In this document: piece after piece, positions 15,809 through 25,290 of the stretch
Numbering within the stretch: position 1 is the first letter of the stretch
Layout of the letters: each line of letters opens with the position of its first letter
From: Rhodanobacter denitrificans
GTDB taxonomy: Bacteria > Pseudomonadota > Gammaproteobacteria > Xanthomonadales > Rhodanobacteraceae
NCBI RefSeq assembly: GCF_000230695.2
Contig: NC_020541.1
Span: 2,542,001-2,606,000 of the forward strand
Length of the DNA stretch: 64,000 bases
Direction of reading: 5' to 3'
Made by a program: the position numbers and the translations under genes
Notes under the pieces: model-generated
What the model was told of the DNA's origin: nothing
The model's input: the letters and a program-made list of their open reading frames with translations, nothing else
Database searches by the model: none

Positions 15809-18514
15809 ATGACCACGACTCGGCGGCAGATATTCGAGAATCTGACCTTGGCACGCGGACGGGAGTTGGCCTCGCTGTTCGAGTTGGATGGCTTGTCCAG
15901 CCTGAGCAAGGATGCCTTGGTTGAAGCGCTAAGCCGCGAGCGGAGTCTTGAGCCTGAAAAGGTGCTCTGCGCACTCAGCCGGGATGAATTGACATCCATT
16001 TGCGAGGCCCTTGGCCTGGATACCTCCGGCCGGGAAAAGCAGTTGTTGATCGACCGCCTGCTGAAGCATGACGCTGGCACTCGTGAACGGGCAGCGATCT
16101 ATGCCATCAGCCAGGAACCGGCGAGCGGCACAAGCCCCAAGGGCATGAACAAGAAAGCCCTCACCGAGGCGGACATCCGCACCAAATTCATCACCCCCGC
16201 ACTCGACAAGGACAAGCACGGTTCATGGGACGTCATGACCCAGCTCCTCGAAGAGCACTACTTCACCAAAGGTCGCGTCATCGTGCGGGGGCAGACCGTC
16301 CATCGCGGCGAGGCCAAGAAGGCCGACTTCATCCTCTTCTACAAACCAAACATCCCGATCGCTGTCATTGAGGCCAAAGACAACAACCATGCGGTCGGCG
16401 ACGGCATGCAGCAGGCACTCGACTACGCCGAAACTCTGGACCTTCCCTTTGCCTACAGCTCAAACGGCGACGCCTTCCTCGAGCACGACCGCACGCCTGG
16501 TGCGAATCCCGTCGAACGGGAAATACGCCTCGATCAATTCCCGAACCCCGACGAGCTCTGGCAACGATTCAGCGCATCGAAGGGCTACTCCAAGCAGCAA
16601 GAAAGCATCACTACCTACGACTATTACGACGACGGCAGTGGCAAGCAGCCGCGCTACTACCAGGTCAATGCCATAAATCGCACGGTCGACGCGATTGCGA
16701 GGGGGGAGGATCGCATCCTCCTCGTCATGGCCACCGGCACCGGGAAGACGTATACGGCCTTCCAAATCATCTGGCGTCTTTGGAAATCAGGCGCCAAGAA
16801 GCGCATCCTTTTCCTCGTCGATCGAAACATCCTCGCCGACCAGACCAAGACCAACGACTTCAAGCCGTTTGGTCAGGCGATGACCAAGATCACCAATCGC
16901 ACCGTCGATAAGTCCTACGAGATATACCTCTCCCTCTACCAGGCCGTCACCGGCACCGAGGAAGCGAGCAACATCTACAAGCAGTTCTCCCCGGATTTCT
17001 TCGATCTGATCATCGTCGACGAATGCCATCGCGGTAGCGCTGCCGCCGATGCGGCATGGCGTCAAGTGCTCGAGTACTTCGCTTCTGCCACCCAGATCGG
17101 CCTGACCGCTACACCGAAGGAGACAAAGGATGTTTCCAATATCGAATACTTCGGCGAGCCCATCTACACGTACTCGCTGCGCCAGGGCATCACGGACGGT
17201 TTCCTCGCGCCTTACAAAGTTGTCCGCATCGGTCTCGACAAGGACCTCGACGGCTGGCGGCCGGAAGCGGGCAAGCTCGACAAGTACGGCTTCGAGATCG
17301 AGGACCGCGAATACAACGAGCGCGACATGGATCGCAACCTTGTCCTCGACAAGCGCACCGAACTGGTCGCTGCGAAGATCACGGAGTTTCTGAAAGCGAC
17401 CAACCGCTACGCCAAGACCATCGTGTTCTGCGAAAACATCGATCACGCCGAACGCATGCGGCAGGCATTGGTCAACGCCAATCCCGACTTGGCGGCTGCA
17501 AACAGCAAATACGTCATGCGCATTACCGGCGACAACAATGAGGGCAAGGCGCAGCTGGACAACTTCATCGACCCCGAATCCACGTACCCGGTCATCGCCA
17601 CCACTTCACAGCTCATGTCGACGGGAGTGGACGCGCAGACTTGCCATCTCATCGTTCTCGACAAGCGCATCAACAGCATGACCGAGTTCAAGCAGATCAT
17701 CGGTCGTGGTACCCGCATCAATGAGGACTACAACAAGCTCTTCTTCACCATCATGGATTTCAAGCGCGCCACCGCGCTCTTCGCCGATCCCGGCTTCGAT
17801 GGCGATCCCGTGCAGATTTATGAGCCCCGCGAAGGCGACCCCGTCGTCCCACCCGACGAGCCCACCGGGGCTGGCGAGGAGGAGCCTACGGACGGTATCG
17901 TCGTCGATCCACCGCCTCCAGTTGGGCCGGGTGGCGATCCGGAACCTCCGAAAAGATATTACGTTGACGATGTGGAGGTCAGCGTCGCCATCGAACGCGT
18001 CCAATACCTCGACGCTGATGGCCGACTCATTACCGAGTCGCTCACCGACTACACCCGCAAGACCGTCCACAAGTCCTTTGCCACGCTCGACGACTTCCTC
18101 ACCCGGTGGAACTCCGCCGACCAGAAGAATGCGCTCATCAAAGAGCTGGCCGCTCAAGGGATTTTTCTCGACGAGCTGGCGGCGCAAGTCGGGGCTGACT
18201 ACGACGCTTTCGATCTCATCTGCCACGTCGCCTACAATCAGCCGCCGCTCACCCGTCAGGAGCGCGCCGATGGGGTCAAGAAGCGCGATGTCTTCGGCAA
18301 ATACGGTGACAAGGCGCGCGCCGTCCTCGAAGCGCTACTCAAGAAATATGCCGACAGAGGCATCCAGACCATGGAATCCATGGAGATTCTCAACGTCGAC
18401 CCTCTTCGGGATTTCGGCACACCTATCGAAATTGTCCAGCTTTTCGGTGGAAAAGCAGCCTACCGCGCTGCGATCCACCATCTCGAAAACGCCCTTTACG
18501 CCACTGCAGCCTGA
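15809..18514 (+). CDS. hsdR: Type I restriction endonuclease subunit R with SAP-like N-terminus
   Basis: A 901-residue motor and nuclease subunit. Residues 10-90 hold two SAP/Rho-N-like helical units (LSKDALVEALSRER and ALGLDTSGREKQLLIDRLL), not usual for HsdR. The nuclease PD-(D/E)xK site follows: D173, then E188 and K190 in VIEAKDN. Helicase motifs are GTGKT (309-313), DECH (404-407), LTATP (433-437) and QIIGRGTR. A proline-rich linker near 690-720 precedes the C-terminal HsdM-contacting domain. It is first in the operon; hsdM starts 13 bp later. The 227 bp upstream show only a weak AT-rich TATATT at 15774. Cleaves unmodified DNA at a distance after ATP-driven translocation. Confidence 0.95.
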   Translation: MTTTRRQIFENLTLARGRELASLFELDGLSSLSKDALVEALSRERSLEPEKVLCALSRDELTSICEALGLDTSGREKQLLIDRLLKHDAGTRERAAIYAISQEPASGTSPKGMNKKALTEADIRTKFITPALDKDKHGSWDVMTQLLEEHYFTKGRVIVRGQTVHRGEAKKADFILFYKPNIPIAVIEAKDNNHAVGDGMQQALDYAETLDLPFAYSSNGDAFLEHDRTPGANPVEREIRLDQFPNPDELWQRFSASKGYSKQQESITTYDYYDDGSGKQPRYYQVNAINRTVDAIARGEDRILLVMATGTGKTYTAFQIIWRLWKSGAKKRILFLVDRNILADQTKTNDFKPFGQAMTKITNRTVDKSYEIYLSLYQAVTGTEEASNIYKQFSPDFFDLIIVDECHRGSAAADAAWRQVLEYFASATQIGLTATPKETKDVSNIEYFGEPIYTYSLRQGITDGFLAPYKVVRIGLDKDLDGWRPEAGKLDKYGFEIEDREYNERDMDRNLVLDKRTELVAAKITEFLKATNRYAKTIVFCENIDHAERMRQALVNANPDLAAANSKYVMRITGDNNEGKAQLDNFIDPESTYPVIATTSQLMSTGVDAQTCHLIVLDKRINSMTEFKQIIGRGTRINEDYNKLFFTIMDFKRATALFADPGFDGDPVQIYEPREGDPVVPPDEPTGAGEEEPTDGIVVDPPPPVGPGGDPEPPKRYYVDDVEVSVAIERVQYLDADGRLITESLTDYTRKTVHKSFATLDDFLTRWNSADQKNALIKELAAQGIFLDELAAQVGADYDAFDLICHVAYNQPPLTRQERADGVKKRDVFGKYGDKARAVLEALLKKYADRGIQTMESMEILNVDPLRDFGTPIEIVQLFGGKAAYRAAIHHLENALYATAA

Positions 18515-18527
18515 GAAGTCCTGATCC

Positions 18528-20006
18528 ATGCCCAATATCTCCAACCTCGTCAAATCCATCCAGGACATCATGCGCAAGGACGCCGGCACCTACGGCGACG
18601 CCCAGCGCATTGAACAAATGGCATGGCTGTTTTTCCTGAAAATCTTTGACGACCGCGAAACCCAATTTGAGCTCTTCGACGACGACTACAAATCACCGCT
18701 CAAGAAACATCTGCGTTGGCGCAACTGGGCGGCGGACGAAGAGGGCATCACCGGCGACGCGCTGCTCGACTTCGTCAACCTCACGCTGTTGCCCGCACTC
18801 AAGAGCATGACCGCTGGTCAGGACAGCATCGCCGGCCTCATCCGCATGAGCTTCGAAGATGCCAACAACTACATGAAGAACGGCACCTTGCTGCGGCAGG
18901 TGGTCAACAAGATCAATGGCATCGACTTCAATACCAGCGAGGACCGTCACCTCTTTGGCGACATCTACGAGAAAATCCTCAAGGACCTGCAGTCCGCCGG
19001 CAACGCGGGCGAGTTCTATACGCCCCGCGCCGTCACGCAGTTCATCGTCGAGCAGATCGACCCCCGCCTCGGCGAGACCGTCCTCGATCCCGCCTGCGGC
19101 ACCGGCGGCTTTCTTACCGCCGCCATTGATCACCTGCGCGACCAGGCCAAGAACGACAAGGACATGGCCATCCTGCAGGCCTGCTTCTCCGGCATCGAGA
19201 AAAAGCACCTGCCGCACGTACTGTGCATGACCAACCTGATGTTGCACGGCATCGACGTCCCCTCCAATGTCCGCCACGACAATACCTTGTCGCGCCCGCT
19301 TACCGACTGGAAGCCGAAGGAATACGTCGACGTCATCGTCACCAACCCGCCGTTCGGCGGCATGGAGGAGGACGGCATCGAAGCCAACTTCCCCAGTGAG
19401 TTCCGCACCCGCGAAACCGCCGATCTCTTTCTCGTCCTCATCATGCGCGTACTGAAGCCCGGCGGCCGGGCGGGGATTGTTCTGCCAGACGGCACCCTCT
19501 TCGGGGAGGGCGTCAAGACTCGCATCAAGGAGAAACTCCTCAGCGAGTGCAACCTCCACACCATCGTCCGTCTGCCCAACGGCGTCTTCAATCCGTACAC
19601 CGGTATCAAGACCAACCTGCTCTTCTTCACCAAGGGCCAGCCCACCACCGAAGTCTGGTACTACGAGCACCCCTATCCGGAGGGTGCCAAGAGCTACAAC
19701 AAAGGCAAACCCATTCGGATGGCAGAATTCAAGCCGGAGCAAAAATGGTGGGGTAAGCCCGACAAGAACGGTCGCTACTCCAAGCGCAAGGAGACAGAAC
19801 ATGCTTGGCGCGTAAGTATCGAGGACATCCAGAAGCGCAACTACAACCTTGACATCAAGAACCCTAACAACGCCGACACCGGCCCCGGCAAGGTTGAAGA
19901 CCTCCTGCCAGCATATGAAGCGCTACTCGCACAAATCGCCGAAACGCGTGGTCAGCTGAAACAGGAACTCCACCGCGCACTTACCGACGCCGGATCGGCA
20001 AAATGA
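18528..20006 (+). CDS. hsdM: Type I DNA methyltransferase subunit M
   Basis: A 492-residue N6-adenine methyltransferase. It has an N-terminal helical HsdM_N domain, FYTPRAVT at about 164-171, SAM motif I DPACGTGGFL (187-196) and catalytic NPPF (273-276). With HsdS it forms the modification enzyme and part of the restriction complex. It overlaps hsdS by 4 bp (ATGA at 20003). The gene appears complete, unlike the second hsdM stump at 24046-24141. Confidence 0.97.
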   Translation: MPNISNLVKSIQDIMRKDAGTYGDAQRIEQMAWLFFLKIFDDRETQFELFDDDYKSPLKKHLRWRNWAADEEGITGDALLDFVNLTLLPALKSMTAGQDSIAGLIRMSFEDANNYMKNGTLLRQVVNKINGIDFNTSEDRHLFGDIYEKILKDLQSAGNAGEFYTPRAVTQFIVEQIDPRLGETVLDPACGTGGFLTAAIDHLRDQAKNDKDMAILQACFSGIEKKHLPHVLCMTNLMLHGIDVPSNVRHDNTLSRPLTDWKPKEYVDVIVTNPPFGGMEEDGIEANFPSEFRTRETADLFLVLIMRVLKPGGRAGIVLPDGTLFGEGVKTRIKEKLLSECNLHTIVRLPNGVFNPYTGIKTNLLFFTKGQPTTEVWYYEHPYPEGAKSYNKGKPIRMAEFKPEQKWWGKPDKNGRYSKRKETEHAWRVSIEDIQKRNYNLDIKNPNNADTGPGKVEDLLPAYEALLAQIAETRGQLKQELHRALTDAGSAK

Positions 20007-21709
20007 ATCTCGAAACACTTTTTGAAAAGTTCGACCTGTTTACCGGTGCGCCGGGTGCCGTTGGGAGCGTGCGCAAGCTAATTCTTACTTTTGCGACCTC
20101 GGGAAAAATCGTGGAGCAAGACCCGGAAGATCGGCCTGCATCCACCATTCTTGAAATTGCAGAGATGCAACGTAAGGCTCTTGAGAAGACCAAGAAGATC
20201 GCGAAACAGAAACGGCTTTCGCCAGTCAGCGAAGAGGAAGCACCATCAACGCTACCTCCAAATTGGTGCTGGAGCAGGCTTGGTACCACGGGTGTGATTT
20301 CTAATGGAAACAGCATCAATGCCGCCGAGAAGGAAATACACTTTCTGGGTGCTGAGGGCCTGCCCTACATCGCGACTAAGGATGTTGGTTACGGCTTTGA
20401 GCAGTTGGCATACGAAAATGGAGTCTACATACCTGAATCAGAGTCAGGCTTTAGGGTCGCTCGTCGAAATTCCGTGTTGATATGCGCAGAAGGTGGAAGC
20501 GCCGGCCGGAAGTGTGGAGTTACCGATCGAGACATTTGTTTCGGCAACAAGTTATTTTGCAATGAGCCGCTAGCGGGGATTAGCGAAAAATACTTGCTCT
20601 ATTGGTACCTTTCACCAACATTTATGGATCTCTTTGATGGAGCGAAAGCTGGCATCATTGGTGGCGTATCAATCGCTAAATTTATTGCGATCCCCATCCC
20701 TCTCCCCCCCCTCACTGAGCAGAAGCGGATTGTGGCGAAGGTGGATGAGCTGATGGCCTTGTGTGATCGGCTGGAGGCGCAGCAACACGAATGCGATACG
20801 CGGCAGGCCGTGCTCGCCCGCGCCTCCCTTGCCCGCTTTGCCGATACGCAAACCTCGGCCAATCTCAACTTCCTGTTCCACAAGACCTACGCTATCGCCC
20901 CATCTGACCTCCGCAAATCGGTCCTCAGCCTCGCCATCCAAGGCAGACTCGTTCCTCAAGATCACCACGATGAGCCCGCAGAGGCGATTCTTCGGCGTAT
21001 CCAAGCAGACTGCTCGTCTGCGTTGGCCGCTCAGGGCTCCAGAACGAGCAAGGACCATGGGAAGCTTCCGTTCGACCTTCCAAAGGGATGGTCGGCTTCG
21101 AGGTTGGGCTCCATCTTAGATTCGAAAAGAGGCATTTCCTATGGCGTAATCAAACTTGGTACTGAGCCTACGCAGGCCGGCGTTTTTATCCTTCGCTGTA
21201 GCAACGTCCGCTTTCGAAGAATCGACTTAAGCGGCATTCGCAAAGTGAGTGAACAACTATCGTCAGAATATAGCCGGACGATTCTCCAGGGCGGTGAAGT
21301 CTTGATCAACGTGCGCGGCACTCTTGGGGGGTGTGCCGTTGTTCCTCAAGCTCTTAGGGGTTACAACGTCGCTCGGGAAGTGGCCGTAATCCCTGTCCAT
21401 CCCGAAATCGATGCGACGTATCTCCTCAACGTGATCGCTTCCCCATATTTCCAGGAAAAGGTTGAGGATAACCTCCGAGGCATCGCGTATGCAGGGCTAA
21501 ATCTTGGGCTATTGCGCGACTTTCTTGTCCCTATCCCACCCCTCGCCGAACAACGCCGCATCGTTGCCAAAGTGGAACAGCTGATGGCCTTGGTGGACGA
21601 GCTGGAAGCGCAGCTCGCCGAATCCCGCACCACTGCCAAGAACCTCCTCGAAGCCCTCGTCGCCGAACTCGCTGCCCCGAACGCGTCATCCGCCAAAGTG
21701 CTTGCCTAA
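20003..21709 (+). CDS. hsdS: Type I specificity subunit S
   Basis: A 568-residue protein, longer than the usual 400-450. It has two target-recognition domains, each followed by a coiled-coil conserved region: PPLTEQKRIVAKVDELMALC at about residue 236-255 and PPLAEQRRIVAKVEQLMALV at about 512-531. The near-identical repeats at about 20708-20790 and 21536-21630 are the expected half-subunit symmetry and dictate the spacer in the bipartite target. The base composition is visibly AT-richer than its neighbours, especially in TRD1 (20280-20700), as expected for exchanged TRDs. The next gene starts 3 bp after its stop. Confidence 0.93.
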   Translation: MNLETLFEKFDLFTGAPGAVGSVRKLILTFATSGKIVEQDPEDRPASTILEIAEMQRKALEKTKKIAKQKRLSPVSEEEAPSTLPPNWCWSRLGTTGVISNGNSINAAEKEIHFLGAEGLPYIATKDVGYGFEQLAYENGVYIPESESGFRVARRNSVLICAEGGSAGRKCGVTDRDICFGNKLFCNEPLAGISEKYLLYWYLSPTFMDLFDGAKAGIIGGVSIAKFIAIPIPLPPLTEQKRIVAKVDELMALCDRLEAQQHECDTRQAVLARASLARFADTQTSANLNFLFHKTYAIAPSDLRKSVLSLAIQGRLVPQDHHDEPAEAILRRIQADCSSALAAQGSRTSKDHGKLPFDLPKGWSASRLGSILDSKRGISYGVIKLGTEPTQAGVFILRCSNVRFRRIDLSGIRKVSEQLSSEYSRTILQGGEVLINVRGTLGGCAVVPQALRGYNVAREVAVIPVHPEIDATYLLNVIASPYFQEKVEDNLRGIAYAGLNLGLLRDFLVPIPPLAEQRRIVAKVEQLMALVDELEAQLAESRTTAKNLLEALVAELAAPNASSAKVLA

Positions 21710-21712
21710 CCC

Positions 21713-23197
21713 ATGAAGCTCCGCCGCCTCTGGATCGCCAGCTTTAAGAACCTTCGCAACTGCGAAATCGCTTTCGAGCAGCCCCATCTGCTCAACGCGG
21801 TCATTGGCGGCAACGGCAGCGGCAAGTCCAATCTTGTGGAGGCGATCCTCCACATCCTTCTCGACACCTACCTCAACAAGACGCCACCCTTCGACTTTCA
21901 CTTCGAATATGAGGCTCAAGGCCGCCACATCAAACTCTCCGCCGCGGACGGTCGCCTGCGATCCATTGTCGATGAGCAGGAAATGCTCATCAGTCACTTC
22001 ACCCGTCGCCTGCGCGACGGCGAGGCTCAGGTCTTCTACCCGGAGTCCACGTTCGCCTACTACTCGGGTGACTGTGACCGCGTTCGCCGCTTGCTCAAAC
22101 GCTACAACGTCAGTTTCCGCCGCTTCGTCCAGCAATCCGAACATGACAACCTGCGCCCGCTTTTTGTCCTGTCCACCAACCAGCAGGCCCGCAACATCCT
22201 CCTGGCGCTCATCGCCCATCGCCATGTCGAGTTCCTCAATCGCCTCGGAATCTCCGGCGCGCGCAAAATCAAGATCGTCCTTCAGTCACCCGCAGGATTC
22301 GATCCCGAAAAAGACGAGCCTGTGCTTTGGGGCACGCTCGGCAAGGTCGGCAAAACCATCGCAGCATTGGCTGAAACGGCGGATGCCGAAGAAAGCCGGA
22401 AGGAAGAACTGCCAAAACGTCGGGACAGCGAGATCACCGGCTACGCGTTCTCCGAGACCCGAACCTACACCTTCGAGGAAATCATGAATCCGGAGCAGCG
22501 CCTCTGGAAACTGGCCGCCCGTCTTGAGCGCGGACGCGACAATCTCTACCTTGCCCTGGAGCACCTTGCTGTCCGCGGCATCCTTAGAAGTGTCGAATAC
22601 GAACTGATCGGCGATGGCGACCAGCAGCCTTTCAACTTCGACCAACTCAGCGAGGGCGAGAAACAGCTTATTGCCGTCATCGGCGCCATCCGCCTCACCA
22701 ACCAACGCGACAACCTCATCTTGCTGGACGAACCCGACACGCACCTGAACCCTCAGTGGTCGTGGGAATATCCCGAAATGCTCGACGAAGCGTTCGACAG
22801 CACCCAAAAGGATCGTTCCACCGTCCTCATGGCCACCCACGACCCGGTAGTCATCTCTGGCCTGGTGCGTGAGCAAGTATTTCTCGCCAACGGCAACGGT
22901 CACGACCGATCCAACTTCGAACATCCAGTCCGCCATCCCCGTGGCCAGGGCGTCGCCAACCTGCTTTGCAGCAGCGAATTTTTCGGCCTTCCGTCCAGCC
23001 TGGACAAAAAAACCCAGGTACTCATGGACGAGCGACTCAAGCTCAGCCTGAAAGAAACCCTCACCGAAGCCGACAAACAACACCTCAAGGACCTGAACCA
23101 AAAGCTCGAGATTCTCCAATCCGGTATCAGTGAACGCGACCCGGACTATGTCGAGTTTCTGCGTCAGAAGTATCAGCCGGAAGGAATCGGGAACTAA
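21713..23197 (+). CDS. Restriction-associated AAA ATPase (PtuA/Septu-like)
   Basis: A 494-residue SMC/ABC-like ATPase: Walker A GGNGSGKSN at 32-40, signature LSEGEKQ at 312-318, Walker B LILLDEPD at 335-342, and an H-loop MATHDP near 373. The form resembles the restriction-system-associated AAA ATPases found in type I RM loci and the PtuA ATPase of Septu. It starts 3 bp after hsdS and ends 2 bp before an HNH gene, as expected of a PtuAB pair. By analogy it would sense infection and control the nuclease; this is inference. An OLD-type ATPase is the alternative, but no TOPRIM domain is seen. Confidence 0.85.
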   Translation: MKLRRLWIASFKNLRNCEIAFEQPHLLNAVIGGNGSGKSNLVEAILHILLDTYLNKTPPFDFHFEYEAQGRHIKLSAADGRLRSIVDEQEMLISHFTRRLRDGEAQVFYPESTFAYYSGDCDRVRRLLKRYNVSFRRFVQQSEHDNLRPLFVLSTNQQARNILLALIAHRHVEFLNRLGISGARKIKIVLQSPAGFDPEKDEPVLWGTLGKVGKTIAALAETADAEESRKEELPKRRDSEITGYAFSETRTYTFEEIMNPEQRLWKLAARLERGRDNLYLALEHLAVRGILRSVEYELIGDGDQQPFNFDQLSEGEKQLIAVIGAIRLTNQRDNLILLDEPDTHLNPQWSWEYPEMLDEAFDSTQKDRSTVLMATHDPVVISGLVREQVFLANGNGHDRSNFEHPVRHPRGQGVANLLCSSEFFGLPSSLDKKTQVLMDERLKLSLKETLTEADKQHLKDLNQKLEILQSGISERDPDYVEFLRQKYQPEGIGN

Positions 23198-23199
23198 CC

Positions 23200-24009
23200 A
23201 TGCGCTTTATCGACATCAAGTTACTCACCAAGGTCATTGAAGCGGACGCCGACGGTGCAAAAATATGCAGTACGTTGCACAGGGCTCATAAGAGCACTGC
23301 GGTGAAATACGCAGGCGACCGGCAGGGCTACATTGATCGAAACGGATCCGCGAAATGGCGTCCGCTCAAGGCTCGTTTTACGGCGATTACTGGCAGAAAG
23401 TGCTGGTATACCGAGGCAGAGCTCACTGGCGGCGACCTTGTGATTGATCACTACCGCCCGAAGGCTGCTTACTGGTTTCTTGCTTTCGACGAGTATAACT
23501 ACCGCGTGGCATGTCCATACGCGAATTCGCCGCATCACAACGAGGAATACGGGTGCGCCGGTGGGAAAGGAGATGAGTTTCCGCTGCTCGATCCACGCGC
23601 CAAAGCAAAGGGGCGCAATGGCATCAAACTAGAGCGCCCAATGCTTCTTGACCCATGCAATGAGGCTGACTGCAAGCTTGTTGTCTTCCAGACTGACGGC
23701 CGCCCCGTTTTACATCCTGATCACCTGAACGATGCGATCGCGAAACGAAGAGTTGAGAAGAGCAAGATTCTCTTGAACCTCGACCATCCAGACTTCAACA
23801 GCAAACGGGAGCAACTTCGAAGGGATATTGACAGAGATGTGAGGAGCCATGAGAACTCTGCTGGAGATCCCGCCCACCAGCAGGATCTGCGCACAAAGCT
23901 AACCGCACGAATCTCACGAACTGCGCCATTCAGTACCGCCGCACGCCAATACCTCGGCGCTCACAAGCATTTCGAATGGGTGGCTAAGCTTCTGGGTCAA
24001 AATATGTGA
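23200..24009 (+). CDS. HNH nuclease-like effector (PtuB-like)
   Basis: A 269-residue protein. A degenerate HNH core lies in residues 68-101: GRKCWYTEAEL then VIDHYRPK (D83 H84), then EYNYRVACPYANS (N100). EFPLLDPRA and MLLDPCNEADC follow, a spacing typical of PtuB-type nucleases. It lies 2 bp after the AAA ATPase gene and is last in the operon. Its likely job is abortive or targeted DNA/RNA cleavage under control of the ATPase, by analogy with Septu. Its GC content is lower than in flanking core genes. The 3' end abuts the remains of an older locus on the other strand. Confidence 0.75.
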   Translation: MRFIDIKLLTKVIEADADGAKICSTLHRAHKSTAVKYAGDRQGYIDRNGSAKWRPLKARFTAITGRKCWYTEAELTGGDLVIDHYRPKAAYWFLAFDEYNYRVACPYANSPHHNEEYGCAGGKGDEFPLLDPRAKAKGRNGIKLERPMLLDPCNEADCKLVVFQTDGRPVLHPDHLNDAIAKRRVEKSKILLNLDHPDFNSKREQLRRDIDRDVRSHENSAGDPAHQQDLRTKLTARISRTAPFSTAARQYLGAHKHFEWVAKLLGQNM

Positions 24010-24045
24010 CCCCCAACGCATCCCCTGTTTTGAGTAGCGCATCGA

Positions 24046-24141
24046 TTCGGAGGCCAGCCCCGAGTTGGCGCGCAACTGGTCGGCCAGCTTCCACAGGTCG
24101 GCGCCGAATTGGTCGAGGTGGGCGAAGTGATCGGCGGTCAT
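24046..24141 (-). pseudogene. Stump of a second hsdM (first 32 codons)
   Basis: From ATG 24141 the minus-strand frame encodes MTADHFAHLDQF..., including DLWKLADQLRANSGLASE. This matches the extreme N-terminus of a different HsdM family (LW..AD.LRANS). After codon 32 the similarity stops, and the frame runs on, without meaning, into the antisense of the HNH gene. It begins 3 bp after the fic stop, so fic and this hsdM were an operon. The rest was lost, probably when the present RM operon was inserted. Confidence 0.7.
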
Positions 24142-24144
24142 GAA

Positions 24145-25269
24145 TCAGTCTTTCCGGCTTGCGGTGTTGCCGTAGGGCAGCACGGGATGGTCGTCGCTGG
24201 TGAGCAGGCGGACGAAGTTGGGATGCAGGAACAGCTTTTCGCGCCCGACCTTGACCTCGACCAGCATGCCCAGATCGGCCAGCTGCTTGAGGTAGACGGA
24301 GGCGGTCTGGCGCTTGGCGATGCCGCCGTCCACCAGGTTCTGGATGCGGCAGTACGGCTGCACGAACAGGGCATCGACCAGCTCGCGGCTGTAGATTTTC
24401 GGCGCATGCGTGCGCACGAAGTCCGTGGCCTGCGCGTGCAGGGCCTGGATGGCGCGGATCTTGTCGCCGGTCCAGCGCGCGGTCTGGGCGACCGCTTCGA
24501 GCATGAAGGCGATCCAGTCCTGCCACGCGCCGTCGCGGGTGACGGCAAGCAGCCGGCGGTAGTAGTCGATGCGATGGCGCAGGATGTGGCGGGACAGGTA
24601 CAGCACGGGCTGATCCAGCAGTCCCTGCTCCACCAGCAGCAGCAGGTTGAGCACGCGGCCGGTGCGGCCATTGCCGTCGAGGAACGGATGGATGGCCTCG
24701 AACTGGTAATGCGCGACGGCCATGCGGATCAGCGGATCGACGTCCGTGGCTTCGTGGATGAAACGCTCCCAGTTGGCGAGCTTGCCGCGCAGCAGCGCCT
24801 CGCCCTGGGGCGGGGTATAGACGACTTCGCCGGTGGCGGCATTCTTGAGCGCGGTACCGGGGACGCGGCGGACATCCATGTCGCGGTTCTTCAAGCGGCT
24901 GCACACGCGCACGGCGGTGCCGGTGCCGAGCGGGCGCTCGGCCAGCGAATCGAATCCCTCGCGCAGGGCGGCGCGGTAGTTCAGCGCTTCCTTGGTGGCC
25001 GGATCGGCGGCCTGCTCGTCCTGGGCGAAGCGGAACAAGGCATCGCTGGTGGTGACGATGTTCTCGATCTCGCTGCTGGCCTGGGCTTCCAGCAACGGGA
25101 TGGTGTTGATGAGGACGGCCTGGTTGGGGATGGCGGCGCCCACGCTCTTGAGCTCGGCCAGGGCGGCGCGGGCCTCGATGCAGGCCTTGAGCAGGGGCCG
25201 CGATTCGATGTCAGCCGCCGGTGGCAGCGCCGGCAGGTCGTCATGGGGCCGCTGTGGATCAAAAGGCAT
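24145..25269 (-). CDS. Fic family protein (class II, autoinhibited AMPylase-type)
   Basis: A 374-residue protein with the Fic motif [12 protein letters not shown] at 194-205, complete with the catalytic His and the GNGR anion site. An N-terminal inhibitory helix motif SSEIEN is at 65-70 ([S/T]xxxE[N/G]), typical of class II Fic. The C-terminal 100 residues form a winged-helix-like domain ([20 protein letters not shown]). It would transfer AMP to a target protein when the inhibitory Glu is displaced. Fic genes are often part of type I RM loci; here it is followed by a broken hsdM. Two palindromes bracket its promoter. Confidence 0.93.
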   Translation of the reverse strand: MPFDPQRPHDDLPALPPAADIESRPLLKACIEARAALAELKSVGAAIPNQAVLINTIPLLEAQASSEIENIVTTSDALFRFAQDEQAADPATKEALNYRAALREGFDSLAERPLGTGTAVRVCSRLKNRDMDVRRVPGTALKNAATGEVVYTPPQGEALLRGKLANWERFIHEATDVDPLIRMAVAHYQFEAIHPFLDGNGRTGRVLNLLLLVEQGLLDQPVLYLSRHILRHRIDYYRRLLAVTRDGAWQDWIAFMLEAVAQTARWTGDKIRAIQALHAQATDFVRTHAPKIYSRELVDALFVQPYCRIQNLVDGGIAKRQTASVYLKQLADLGMLVEVKVGREKLFLHPNFVRLLTSDDHPVLPYGNTASRKD

Positions 25270-25290
25270 GTCGATGGTTCCCCTGGGTCA

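Noticed and set aside
20708..21630. Repeats in hsdS as a site for phase-variable inversion
   Set aside because: The two copies are direct and belong to the normal internal symmetry of HsdS; there is no inverted partial hsdS or recombinase nearby.
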